DNA of 64,000 nt from a virus. This document shows, one piece after another, positions 57,031 through 64,000 of the stretch. Below the pieces are notes generated by a model. The model saw nothing but the letters and a program-made list of their open reading frames with translations. It made no database searches and had not been told where the DNA came from. How positions within the stretch are numbered: position 1 is the stretch's first letter; each line of letters begins with the position of its first letter. The stretch lies in IMG/VR virus record IMGVR_UViG_3300014325_000012, positions 39,453-103,452 of that record. One strand, written 5' to 3'. Both the position numbers and the translations under genes were made by a program.

Positions 57031-58557
57031 ATGGGAATTTGGGATAAGAATGTATTTGCAGCTAAATTGCAGGAGCAAAGTAACATAACAACCACATTAA
57101 ATTCTGCTACTACCCATAAATCCACACTGTCTAAGGTATTGGATTTGTTTTCCCAGGGGGCAGCTCTGAGAAATAGAAATGAAGCTGATGTTATTAAAAT
57201 GTTTGAGTTGGCTTTCATGGAAAATCCTGACCTAGCCCTTAAGTGTCTCTTTTATATAAGAGATATTAGAGGTGGGCAAGGAGAGCGCAAAACATTTAGA
57301 ACTATTATTAAGCATTTGGGTAACACTTATCCGGACAGATTTGAGCACCTAATTTCCCTGGTTCCGGAATATGGAAGATGGGATGATTTGTTTAGTTTGA
57401 TGGGAACTAAGCTAGAACACAAAATGCTGGAAGTTATAAGCAACCAGCTTAAGTTAGACTTGGAAGGATCTAAGCCTACCCTACTGGGTAAGTGGCTACC
57501 TTCCCTAAATACTTCTAGCGCAGCTACTAGAGAACTAGCTAAAAAGCTTATTAAGTTCTTCAAGGTAAAAGAGTCAGATTACCGTAAAGCTTGTTCCCAC
57601 CTGAGATTTGGGATAGATATACCCGAACGTAAAATGTCTAGTGGAAAATGGGACAAGATTGAGTATAGTAAAGTTCCATCAAGAGCTTCTTTGCTGTATA
57701 GAAAAGCCTTTTATAAACATGATGAGGAAAGGTATAAAAAATTCCTGGAAGATGTTAAGAACGGTAAGCAAAAAATCAAAGCTGCCGCATTATTTCCCTA
57801 TGACATTATTAGGGAATACATAGGCAAATATGGTTTGGATGATACTTTAGAAGCCCAATGGAAAGCATTGCCTAACTTCTTGGAAAAAGAAGAATCCGCC
57901 CTTGTTTTATGCGATGTTTCCGGTAGTATGATGTGGGGACACAATTCCGGTAATGTTAAGCCTCTACATGTAGCAATCTCCCTTGCTATTTATATCAGTG
58001 AACGAGTAAAGGGACCATTTGCCAATACTTGGATGACTTTTAGTGCTAAGCCCACTATTAAGCATTTAACTGGTAAGACAGTATACGAAAAGGTAACAGA
58101 GCTAAGAAATGACAGGGATTTTGGTTTAAATACCAATATTCAAGCTTGTTTTGACTGTATATTGAACATGGCTAAACAAACCAACTGTTCCCAGGAAGAT
58201 CTTCCTAAGTATCTCCTTATAGTATCCGACATGGAATTTGATAATGCAGATTCCGATCATGCTCCTGGAAGTACTGTTATGGGCAAGCCCCATAATACAA
58301 ACTTTGAAGTAATAAAGAAGAAGTTTGAGAATGCTGGGTATCAGATGCCTACATTAGTTTTTTGGAATGTAGACTCCAAAACTACTCAATCTCCAGTAAC
58401 TAAGAACGAAAAGGGAGTATTTTTAGTGTCTGGTTGTAGTCCTTCCATACTTAAAAATGCATTAAATAGGACAGAACTAATACAGACAGCAGAGGATTTA
58501 ATGCTTGCAGTGATAAATACGGAAAGGTATGCACCTATTGGTGATAGTGCTCAATGA
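57031..58557 (+). CDS. DUF2828/TROVE-like protein with von Willebrand A domain, 508 aa
   Basis: N-terminal helical repeat region with FSQGAALRNRNEADVIKMFE, FYIRDIRGGQGERKTFRTII (about residues 74-93) and LVPEYGRWDDLF (110-121), which are DUF2828 landmarks related to the TROVE/Ro60 ring. A vWA domain follows: LCDVSGSMM (residues 293-301) is the MIDAS DxSxS, NTNIQACFD (about 364-372) gives the Thr, YLLIVSDMEFD (about 387-397) the Asp. Ro60 proteins hold misfolded RNA and Y RNAs on a ring closed by such a vWA domain. A structured leader (E4) precedes it, and an RNA ligase is 8 kb away. RNA binding is inferred. Confidence 0.88.
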   Translation: MGIWDKNVFAAKLQEQSNITTTLNSATTHKSTLSKVLDLFSQGAALRNRNEADVIKMFELAFMENPDLALKCLFYIRDIRGGQGERKTFRTIIKHLGNTYPDRFEHLISLVPEYGRWDDLFSLMGTKLEHKMLEVISNQLKLDLEGSKPTLLGKWLPSLNTSSAATRELAKKLIKFFKVKESDYRKACSHLRFGIDIPERKMSSGKWDKIEYSKVPSRASLLYRKAFYKHDEERYKKFLEDVKNGKQKIKAAALFPYDIIREYIGKYGLDDTLEAQWKALPNFLEKEESALVLCDVSGSMMWGHNSGNVKPLHVAISLAIYISERVKGPFANTWMTFSAKPTIKHLTGKTVYEKVTELRNDRDFGLNTNIQACFDCILNMAKQTNCSQEDLPKYLLIVSDMEFDNADSDHAPGSTVMGKPHNTNFEVIKKKFENAGYQMPTLVFWNVDSKTTQSPVTKNEKGVFLVSGCSPSILKNALNRTELIQTAEDLMLAVINTERYAPIGDSAQ

Positions 58558-58721
58558 ACATAAGGGAATCAGAGTATCTTGAAGTAGCTTTATTTGAGCT
58601 TAAACACAAAATAAAGGCTAAGAAGTGGATAGAAGCTGAAACACTACTTCAAGAGCTTAGGGAAGGTATACAAAAAGAGAGGGACAATGAGCTTAATAAA
58701 TGCAAATCCCAAAGGAACTAG
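58554..58721 (+). CDS. Helical hypothetical protein, 55 aa
   Basis: ATGA overlap with the TROVE-like gene. Charged helices (SEYLEVALFELKHKIKAKKW, AETLLQELREGIQKERDNEL). Overlaps the next gene by 35 bases. Possible partner of the TROVE-like protein, from coupling only. Confidence 0.55.
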   Translation: MNIRESEYLEVALFELKHKIKAKKWIEAETLLQELREGIQKERDNELNKCKSQRN

Positions 58722-58893
58722 TACAGTGCCGGAAAGTATAGACTATTTGTTGGATTGTCTAAATGATGACAAACGAGTTTATATAATGGACGGTTCTAAT
58801 GGTTATGGGTTGGGATTAATAATTGGAGAAGGTAAGGAAAGTAAAGCCTTATTTATATCCTTTTTGTTAGCCCTTAAAAAGCTTCATAGTTAA
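58687..58893 (+). CDS. Hypothetical protein, 68 aa
   Basis: GAGAGGGAC upstream of ATG. NPKGTSTVPESIDYLLDCLN, then GSNGYGLGLIIGEGKESKAL; a Gly-rich loop but no complete nucleotide-binding motif. Not recognised. Confidence 0.55.
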   Translation: MSLINANPKGTSTVPESIDYLLDCLNDDKRVYIMDGSNGYGLGLIIGEGKESKALFISFLLALKKLHS

Positions 58894-58895
58894 CC

Positions 58896-59894
58896 ATGTG
58901 GGACAATACTCATAAAAACACCATAAGGGAAGAGGTATGCAGAACAGGTAAGAAACCTTACAACTGTATACTTCTCCTCCCTTCCGACGAAATGCTTGAT
59001 ATTAAACAATTGATACAAAGCAGCCAAATAACTCATACTACTAAAATTGTTGCAGTTGAGAGGGATATACATAAAGCTAAGGTAATAAGTAAAAAGCTAG
59101 CTCAGTTTAATGCTGAGGTACTTACTAAAGACCTAGTAGAAGTAGATTTACGGTTTGTAGTAGAGAATTTTACCAAGGAAAAGTTTGATTTTGTTTATGC
59201 TGATACTTGTTCCCAATTAAACTCTCGTATAATAGAGTGGTTGATGGAAGTAAGTAAACATAAACAGGAAATATTTACTCAGGACGGTAAGTTAATAGTA
59301 GCCTTCTGTCCATTTCTCCGTAATGGCAAGCATTTAATGGAGAAGTTTTGGGAAAAATGTAGAACTAACCTAAATTACATTAGATTTGACTTAGCTGGTA
59401 AGGAGATTAATGCCGAGGCAGACTTAGAAGCTGGGGACATTTCCTTTATATCCCGAGTTCATTATAAAACAATAAGAAACATACTTTCTCTTATATTCGG
59501 TCCTCCTGATAAGGAGTACTTGTATAAAGGGGAAAACGCCAAAACTACAATGTCTGTATTTGAGTACAGTCCTAATGCTTGGACTGCCATTGGTCATCAT
59601 AAGTTTTTGCGGGATGTAATAAGCGAGTATAGGGCAGAACAAAGCCATAAAAGTGCTATAACAATAGACATTAAACCAAAGGAAAAGCCTGCTCCAGTAG
59701 AGCTAAAACAGCAATTATTTACTGACATAAGTAATATGTATAGAAGACACTTAGCTGCTTGGAAGATGGTAGCCACTAAGAAAAACTTGAGTGAAGAACA
59801 AACTAAGGCAAAAATAATAGAGGAGTCCTTTAAGTTTGTAGCAGCCAATGGGTATGATAAGTCTGTAATTGATATACTTGTGAGGTCTTTGTAA
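58896..59894 (+). CDS. Methyltransferase-like Rossmann protein, 332 aa
   Basis: ATG 3 bases after the previous stop. KPYNCILLLPSDEMLDIKQL, TTKIVAVERDIHKAKVISKK (about residues 48-67, like the motif with the acidic residue that holds SAM ribose), AEVLTKDLVEVDL and KFDFVYADTCSQLNSRIIEW (about 94-113) follow the strand order of a class I methyltransferase; the target Asp and NPPY-type motif are replaced by DTCS. C-terminal 100 residues are helical. Probably an RNA or DNA methyltransferase, or a relic of one. Next to the TROVE-like gene. Confidence 0.6.
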   Translation: MWDNTHKNTIREEVCRTGKKPYNCILLLPSDEMLDIKQLIQSSQITHTTKIVAVERDIHKAKVISKKLAQFNAEVLTKDLVEVDLRFVVENFTKEKFDFVYADTCSQLNSRIIEWLMEVSKHKQEIFTQDGKLIVAFCPFLRNGKHLMEKFWEKCRTNLNYIRFDLAGKEINAEADLEAGDISFISRVHYKTIRNILSLIFGPPDKEYLYKGENAKTTMSVFEYSPNAWTAIGHHKFLRDVISEYRAEQSHKSAITIDIKPKEKPAPVELKQQLFTDISNMYRRHLAAWKMVATKKNLSEEQTKAKIIEESFKFVAANGYDKSVIDILVRSL

Positions 59895-59897
59895 TAA

Positions 59898-60062
59898 ATG
59901 AGTAGAAGTACAGTAGCATTAATATTGGCTTTCATGTTTGACTTATACATTATCACCTTCCCAGTGGTTCAAGCCATGGATATGCTTACCTTATTTTTAG
60001 TGGGAATTCTTGTATATGGAATATGTAAGTTTGGTTTAGACCTAATTTTAGGTACTGAATAA
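59898..60062 (+). CDS. Membrane protein, 54 aa
   Basis: Two hydrophobic segments (TVALILAFMFDLYIITFPVV and MLTLFLVGILVYGICKFGLD). Tightly packed: TAAATG at both ends. Confidence 0.6.
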   Translation: MSRSTVALILAFMFDLYIITFPVVQAMDMLTLFLVGILVYGICKFGLDLILGTE

Positions 60063-60302
60063 ATGACAATAACTAAAATACACACTGTTTCCAAAGAAGT
60101 TATGGGTAAATTAAAACATAAATACCCAAACGATAATACAGCAGTAATCTCCATGTGGGACCCTCCTTATTATGAGGAAGAATGGGAGAGTGCATTATAT
60201 AAGTACTCCCATCATAACCTAATTAGTTTAGGGTTTCATGATATAGACGACGAAGACATACTAGAAAACAGTTTATATATTGTGGGTATTGAAAATGCTT
60301 AA
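60063..60302 (+). CDS. Hypothetical protein, 79 aa
   Basis: ATG follows the previous stop. Basic N-terminus (KIHTVSKEVMGKLKHKYPND), then acidic (YYEEEWESALYKYSHH, FHDIDDEDILENSLY). Overlaps the next gene by 8 bases. Not recognised. Confidence 0.6.
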   Translation: MTITKIHTVSKEVMGKLKHKYPNDNTAVISMWDPPYYEEEWESALYKYSHHNLISLGFHDIDDEDILENSLYIVGIENA

Positions 60303-60687
60303 AAACTTGGATAAGACAAGTAGCAGATACTTAGTTCACTGTGAAAAGGACTCCTGGCACCAGTCTGAAGGAAAATTCTATTTTTCTTCTCTAAAAGAAG
60401 CCATAAAAGAAATGGAGACCCAGAAGAATAAGGGGAGAGTTTGTTTTTTATACACTGAGCATACAGAAATTACCCACGACCTAATAGAAGAACACCAACC
60501 TGACTTCAAAGTGGTACATAGAGACTTTTGGGCTATGAACGAAGTACGAATAATAGAACAATTTGGTAACTTAATAGTTCAAACACATAATACTTGGAAG
60601 TATAGACCAGCTAGATGGGTGGAATCCCATGACCATTGTGCTAAGAGTGTACTTAATAGCTATAAACAAAAACTACAAAGGAGATAA
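60295..60687 (+). CDS. Hypothetical protein, 130 aa
   Basis: ATG 60295 (MLKNLDKTSSRYLVHCEKDS) preferred over 60280. Mixed alpha/beta, many His (EEHQPDFKVVHRDFWAMNEV, RWVESHDHCAKSVLNSYKQK). Not recognised. Confidence 0.6.
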   Translation: MLKNLDKTSSRYLVHCEKDSWHQSEGKFYFSSLKEAIKEMETQKNKGRVCFLYTEHTEITHDLIEEHQPDFKVVHRDFWAMNEVRIIEQFGNLIVQTHNTWKYRPARWVESHDHCAKSVLNSYKQKLQRR

Positions 60688-60688
60688 T

Positions 60689-60931
60689 ATGACAGTTAAA
60701 CTAAGTACTGTATTGTGTATGTTTGCCTGCTTTATTGCAGGTACTTGTATAAATAATGCAACCGCACAAACCAACATAGTAGGTATTACAAGGAAAGACT
60801 TATTGGAAGCAGCTTCCCTTCATGCTATACTAATGACACATGATCCATGGGGAACCTTTAACCTCCAAGTAATTAGAACTACTAAGGATCTAGCTAATAT
60901 GGCTCAGAAAGTAGCTGGGGATGTTAAGTAA
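60689..60931 (+). CDS. Small exported protein, 80 aa (paralogue of 26762 and 53457)
   Basis: ATG 60689 after AAAGGAGA; the longer frame is rejected. Clear signal peptide (LSTVLCMFACFIAGTCINNATA), then GITRKDLLEAASLHAILMTH and IRTTKDLANMAQKVAG, the same helix pair as its paralogues. TAATG junction downstream. Confidence 0.68.
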   Translation: MTVKLSTVLCMFACFIAGTCINNATAQTNIVGITRKDLLEAASLHAILMTHDPWGTFNLQVIRTTKDLANMAQKVAGDVK

Positions 60932-61056
60932 TGGAAACCTTTGTCAAATCCATAATAATCTGTTCTGCTGTTTTTGTTGGTTTAATACTAGTTCTAGAAA
61001 TAGGCTGGGGACTAATAAGAATAGTAGCAGGAATAATGCAGGTGTGTAATGGGTAG
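60931..61056 (+). CDS. Small membrane protein, 41 aa
   Basis: One long hydrophobic helix (SIIICSAVFVGLILVLEIGW). 8-base overlap with the next gene. Confidence 0.55.
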   Translation: METFVKSIIICSAVFVGLILVLEIGWGLIRIVAGIMQVCNG

Positions 61057-61333
61057 TGTAGTAAGGTTAGAAAACTGGCAATTTACTGGAAGCGGGGATA
61101 CTAAAAGACTATTTGGAACTGCTTATGGTCATCCTAGAGTTGAAGATGGTCACAGAGTAAGCACTTCCCTTGTAGATAAAGTAATATATAGTAGTCCTCC
61201 CATAGTAATTACTCAAACAGGAACTAACTATCAATTAGGTGAACCTGACCCAAGTGCAGTGGATAACTGGAAAAACAGTTACAAGCAACTATTTGAGTTG
61301 TTTGACATAAACCCAGAAGAATTAATTAAGTAA
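61049..61333 (+). CDS. Hypothetical protein, 94 aa
   Basis: MGSVVRLENWQFTGSGDTKR, LFGTAYGHPRVEDGHRV then SPPIVITQTGTNYQLGEP; beta-rich. TKRLFGTAYGHPR and the later P-x-x-Y-L-G parallel small regulatory phage proteins but no family is certain. Followed by element E5. Confidence 0.6.
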   Translation: MGSVVRLENWQFTGSGDTKRLFGTAYGHPRVEDGHRVSTSLVDKVIYSSPPIVITQTGTNYQLGEPDPSAVDNWKNSYKQLFELFDINPEELIK

Positions 61334-61337
61334 CATA

Positions 61338-61396
61338 AAGACTCTTGCAGCAATAAAAATAGTTTCAATAACAACAAAAGAGTCTTGAACTTTCTA
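61338..61396 (+). ncRNA. CAGCAA/GATTA-type leader element E5
   Basis: Outer stem AAGACTCTT (61338-61346) with AAGAGTCTT (61378-61386), nine perfect pairs. GCAGCAATAAAAATAG after the 5' arm; GAACTTTCTAC after the 3' arm, then TAGGAG before ATG 61412. Confidence 0.6.
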
Positions 61397-61411
61397 CCTA
61401 GGAGCCTATAA

Positions 61412-61930
61412 ATGGGTATCGATTATTATAGTATGCTTGTCCTTGGAGTTAAGATAGAGGTTGAGAAGATTTTTAAGTGTGAGACTATAACTACCTCCGC
61501 TTGCATATGTATTCCTCCAGCTAATCCGGACCTATATTGTCAAAAATGTGGTAGAAAAGGCTATAACTATACGAAAAAATGGACTAATACTATCCTTGAA
61601 GATAAGGAGGTCGATAGCCCATACGACTACAATGACGATAGTAGCTTAATACAAATATTTGGGCCCATGACTAAGGATAGTACAAAAACACACTATAAAC
61701 ATATAGATATAAATAAAACACAAGGAGAAAGTGTGTTTATTGGGAAAACACTGGGAGATGGTTTTACTAATACTGGTTATTTGAGGGTAGATGATAGGTT
61801 TTTGAACTTAGGCGAACTAAATAAATTAGCAGAACCCACTAAGCAAGAATTAAAGCAATTACTACAACCCCATAAATTATGGAATGAGAAAGATTTTGGT
61901 TTATACTCTTACTTATTTATTAGTTATTGA
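61412..61930 (+). CDS. Hypothetical protein with Cys cluster, 172 aa
   Basis: TSACICIPPANPDLYCQKCG (about residues 30-49) is a Cys-rich putative zinc site. Second half mixed (GESVFIGKTLGDGFTNTGYL). Structured leader E5. Not recognised. Confidence 0.62.
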   Translation: MGIDYYSMLVLGVKIEVEKIFKCETITTSACICIPPANPDLYCQKCGRKGYNYTKKWTNTILEDKEVDSPYDYNDDSSLIQIFGPMTKDSTKTHYKHIDINKTQGESVFIGKTLGDGFTNTGYLRVDDRFLNLGELNKLAEPTKQELKQLLQPHKLWNEKDFGLYSYLFISY

Positions 61931-61942
61931 GGGGGTTTAGAA

Positions 61943-62119
61943 ATGCAACAGCAAAAGACTAAGATAGTAACTAAAGCCTATATAGACCGCTGTGTGAAGG
62001 AAAATGAGGAAACACTAAATAGGGCTATAAAAGATGAGGCTTGGGATGGCTGGACTGTTCAAAACATCATAGATAATGGAAACACATGGACTTTACTTCT
62101 ATCTAAAGGACAGAAATAA
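61943..62119 (+). CDS. Hypothetical protein, 58 aa
   Basis: GAGGGGG upstream of ATG. Helical start (TKAYIDRCVKENEETLNRAI), Trp-rich end (EAWDGWTVQNIIDNGNTWTL). TAATG junction downstream. Confidence 0.58.
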   Translation: MQQQKTKIVTKAYIDRCVKENEETLNRAIKDEAWDGWTVQNIIDNGNTWTLLLSKGQK

Positions 62120-62466
62120 TGAGTTGGTGGGGAGAAACTGAAGACGAATTGTCTCTTGCTTATCATAACTACAAATCAAATCCTCCTGGCTCATTAGGTC
62201 AGTACTTGGCAATAAGAGACTGGAATAATGCTGTAGATAATATAAATGCTACTATTAGACACAGTAAAAGTGGTATGGAACAGTTTTTAGGGCAGTTACA
62301 TAAAGAATTAGCGGATACAAGTGTACCTTATGTTTATTTTAGGATAGACGACTGGCAAACATGGGGACTTCCAGATTTTAGAGTAGATGAAAGTGACCCG
62401 GTAGAATTTCCATATATTGCTGTACCTAGTGTAGACTACAAACAAATACTTATTAATGTATTTTAA
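62119..62466 (+). CDS. Hypothetical protein, 115 aa
   Basis: Acidic/aromatic (SWWGETEDELSLAYHNYKSN, VYFRIDDWQTWGLPDFRVDE). Central helix. Not recognised. Confidence 0.6.
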   Translation: MSWWGETEDELSLAYHNYKSNPPGSLGQYLAIRDWNNAVDNINATIRHSKSGMEQFLGQLHKELADTSVPYVYFRIDDWQTWGLPDFRVDESDPVEFPYIAVPSVDYKQILINVF

Positions 62467-62483
62467 TCAGACAAAGGTGAGTA

Positions 62484-62711
62484 ATGAAGCTTAAAGACTT
62501 ATCCCAAATACAAAGAGCTATGGTAGCGGGTTACTTTTATAGAGTAGCTGAGGAGAAGACAGGTAGACCTCCCACACCAAAAGAATGGGAAGATGGTTTA
62601 TATGGAAAGTTTTTAGAAGCTCCATTTGATGACGAGGATGAACAACAACAATTCCTCAAGACCTTTCAAGAGTGGTTTCAAATGGATTACCTAACATTAA
62701 ATATGGAGTAG
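62484..62711 (+). CDS. Hypothetical protein, 75 aa
   Basis: AAGGTGAG upstream. Helical (LSQIQRAMVAGYFYRVAEEK, DDEDEQQQFLKTFQEWFQMD). Not recognised. Confidence 0.6.
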   Translation: MKLKDLSQIQRAMVAGYFYRVAEEKTGRPPTPKEWEDGLYGKFLEAPFDDEDEQQQFLKTFQEWFQMDYLTLNME

Positions 62712-62716
62712 ATAGT

Positions 62717-63229
62717 ATGGATGAGTTTGAGTCCTTGAAAGAAAACGCCATGTATAGGAGCTGGGTAACTAGAGGTCATCAAATTGGTGTGCTTTCAGCC
62801 CTTAGTGTAGCTTTAGGTTATTTGTGGATAAATCAACTAATGGCTTACAAGGAGTTATCAACACAATTTGATGATGTTTGTAAAGCCCACTCCATAACCA
62901 TTACCCGTGCACAGCTTAGTGAAAGTGTAGTAGACGATCTTCGGAATAAAATTGACAAGACGCCTGTTGATACTAGTTCCAATAAAAGTAAGTTGGAAAA
63001 CTTTGTAATTACAAGATGGATAGACGATAAGCCCGATAAAGAAGATGCTTATGAGAGCCTCTGTAATACTTGTTTAGTTAATGACCAGCCCCTACCTAAG
63101 AAAATAGCTACAAGAAAGCACGATTATGTAGTTAAGACTTCCGAGGAGATGATTAAACAAACAGGTGCCCTTATAAGTCATTTTTCTTATAGGGGCGCTA
63201 GGATTCACTCTAAGAATTATGATAATTAG
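62717..63229 (+). CDS. Putative membrane-associated protein, 170 aa
   Basis: ATG 62717 (MDEFESLKENAMYRSWVTRG); the longer frame from 62672 overlaps the previous gene and is rejected. Hydrophobic segment QIGVLSALSVALGYLWINQL (about residues 22-41), then a charged domain. DDLRNKID contains CGG-A in frame, here a plain triplet. Lysis role possible by layout but nothing specific. Confidence 0.6.
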   Translation: MDEFESLKENAMYRSWVTRGHQIGVLSALSVALGYLWINQLMAYKELSTQFDDVCKAHSITITRAQLSESVVDDLRNKIDKTPVDTSSNKSKLENFVITRWIDDKPDKEDAYESLCNTCLVNDQPLPKKIATRKHDYVVKTSEEMIKQTGALISHFSYRGARIHSKNYDN

Positions 63230-63237
63230 GAGATGTT

Positions 63238-63414
63238 ATGAAGGTTGGCGAAACTATTACTTTTAAAATGACAAAAAAGCAGAGAGAAAGGCATGTTAAA
63301 TACTTACAGGGATGTATTAAAGAAGAAAAAAGGGAAATTAAACGCTTGGAAAAACTAATAGAAAAGTTCAGTAATCCGAAAACTGCTGTATCTAAGATAA
63401 CAAAGGTAATGTAA
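63238..63414 (+). CDS. Small coiled-coil protein, 58 aa
   Basis: AGGAGA upstream. Basic coiled coil (KKQRERHVKYLQGCIKEEKR) with short strand start. Not recognised. Confidence 0.58.
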   Translation: MKVGETITFKMTKKQRERHVKYLQGCIKEEKREIKRLEKLIEKFSNPKTAVSKITKVM

Positions 63415-63415
63415 T

Positions 63416-63841
63416 ATGTCTGGACTATTTGTGGAAAACTTAACTAAAGAACAAATTTTGTTTACCAGAAAGTGGATAAGAAGACTAAGATCAGGTAAGT
63501 ATAAGCAAACTAAAGGTGCCCTACGCCGACTATCAAAAGAAGAATATGGTTTTTGTTGTTTAGGTGTAGCATGTGATGCTAGTAAACTAGGAAGGTGGGA
63601 CGGAGAGAAATATATAGTTCCTAGCTGTAGGCCTATTGAAGGTGGCTTATGTTATAGCCCAGTACAAAAACTACTTGGTTTAACTAGTGGAAATGGGAAC
63701 TATGATAGCACAGACTTAACTAGACTAAACGATACGGGAAGAAAATTCTCATCTATAGCTAGTGTAATAGAAAAAGAGCTAAACCTGGCTATTAAAACAA
63801 GAACAAGTACTAAAACTAAGTGTGGAGTAAAGAAAAAATGA
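63416..63841 (+). CDS. RSGKY/FCCLGVAC-family protein, 141 aa (paralogue of 46348)
   Basis: WIRRLRSGKYKQTKGALRRL, EEYGFCCLGVACDASKLGRW and TDLTRLNDTGRKFSSIASVI match 46348 segment for segment. A family widespread in phages without known function. Basic C-terminal tail. 4-base overlap downstream. Confidence 0.7.
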   Translation: MSGLFVENLTKEQILFTRKWIRRLRSGKYKQTKGALRRLSKEEYGFCCLGVACDASKLGRWDGEKYIVPSCRPIEGGLCYSPVQKLLGLTSGNGNYDSTDLTRLNDTGRKFSSIASVIEKELNLAIKTRTSTKTKCGVKKK

Positions 63842-64000
63842 ATAAAACAGTTTTAAGTGGCGCGTTTGGTGGGTGTTTAAGCTTTACAACAGTTAGTTTA
63901 TTACTAGCTTTTCATGTAATGCCTAGTGATAATTACCTTGCGGCAGTAATTGTGGGATTGATTTGTGGTGTTATTGCTATAAAGTCAGTTAATTCAATAA
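63838..64000 (+). CDS. Membrane protein, truncated by window end
   Basis: ATG overlaps the previous TGA. 54 codons visible without a stop: hydrophobic segments CLSFTTVSLLLAFHVM and YLAAVIVGLICGVIAIKSV. Resembles the two-helix proteins at 51496 and 42584. Confidence 0.55.
   Translation, partial: MNKTVLSGAFGGCLSFTTVSLLLAFHVMPSDNYLAAVIVGLICGVIAIKSVNSI

Noticed and set aside
43954-62942. In-frame CGG-A codons in early-type genes as further frameshift sites
   Set aside because: At about 43954, 51514, 52574, 53187 and 62940 the triplet reading preserves sensible protein (including the LuxR HTH), and a +1 step would soon hit a stop.
1-64000. Integrase, transposase, terminase, capsid or polymerase genes
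   Set aside because: No matching motifs seen in this window; such genes are presumably elsewhere in the genome.

Overview
The window is one continuous piece of an A+T-rich tailed dsDNA bacteriophage genome (Caudoviricetes). Evidence: a 2083-residue tape-measure protein amid virion genes, a tail-fibre/beta-helix block, a phage-type GroES, four free-standing HNH endonucleases, an RNA ligase, and dozens of short, tightly overlapping genes (ATGA and TAATG junctions) with clear AGGAG-type ribosome binding sites. No host gene, integrase, IS element or CRISPR array was seen. The bacterial host cannot be named from the sequence. The window starts inside one gene and ends inside another, so the phage is larger than 64 kb.

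Layout. (1) 1-5419: sugar/surface modification cluster (ATP-grasp-HAD fusion, two GT-A glycosyltransferase-like proteins, TylF-like and class I methyltransferases, and a DegT aminotransferase on the minus strand), interrupted by an HNH gene. (2) 5503-30786: late-type virion region on the plus strand: a tRNA gene, tail proteins, tape measure, beta-helix protein, YVTN-propeller/hub-like fusion, then accessory genes (dNTP-pool enzyme fusion, GroES, two ATP-grasp proteins). (3) 30975-31857: small minus-strand operon. (4) 31858-33407: 1.5 kb noncoding, A+T-rich, repeat-bearing region. (5) 33408-64000: early-type rightward region of about 90 small genes, including an ImmA-like metallopeptidase, HNH endonucleases, a HigA-like HTH, a DRB0094-type RNA ligase, and a DUF2828/TROVE-like von Willebrand A protein next to a methyltransferase-like protein.

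The most remarkable signals are at RNA level. (a) The tRNA at 5970-6046 is a tRNA-Arg-like gene with one extra base in the anticodon arm (loop UAUCCGAA); its potential four-base anticodon UCCG would read CGGA. In the plus-strand genes of the left 30 kb I found CGG followed by A in frame only twice, at 7505 and 16153, and at exactly those two places a +1 shift is needed to make a sensible protein. This suggests a phage-encoded quadruplet-decoding tRNA that completes two virion proteins. (b) Two complete hammerhead ribozymes, type III at 33408-33466 and type II at 34111-34174, bracket a small gene group; the second contains the Shine-Dalgarno sequence of the next gene. (c) Four intercistronic hairpins (34764, 35047, 35369, 36420) share an internal-loop architecture with covarying stems and each begins at, or one base inside, the stop codon of the preceding gene. 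(d) Five leader elements (54702-61396) share CAGCAA and GATTA-like boxes around covarying stems; one lies directly upstream of the DUF2828/TROVE-like gene and another holds a tRNA T-arm-like hairpin, recalling the Ro60/Y-RNA arrangement.

Family assignments rest on motifs visible in the translations; no database search was possible. Many small early proteins remain unrecognised and are described only by what can be seen.
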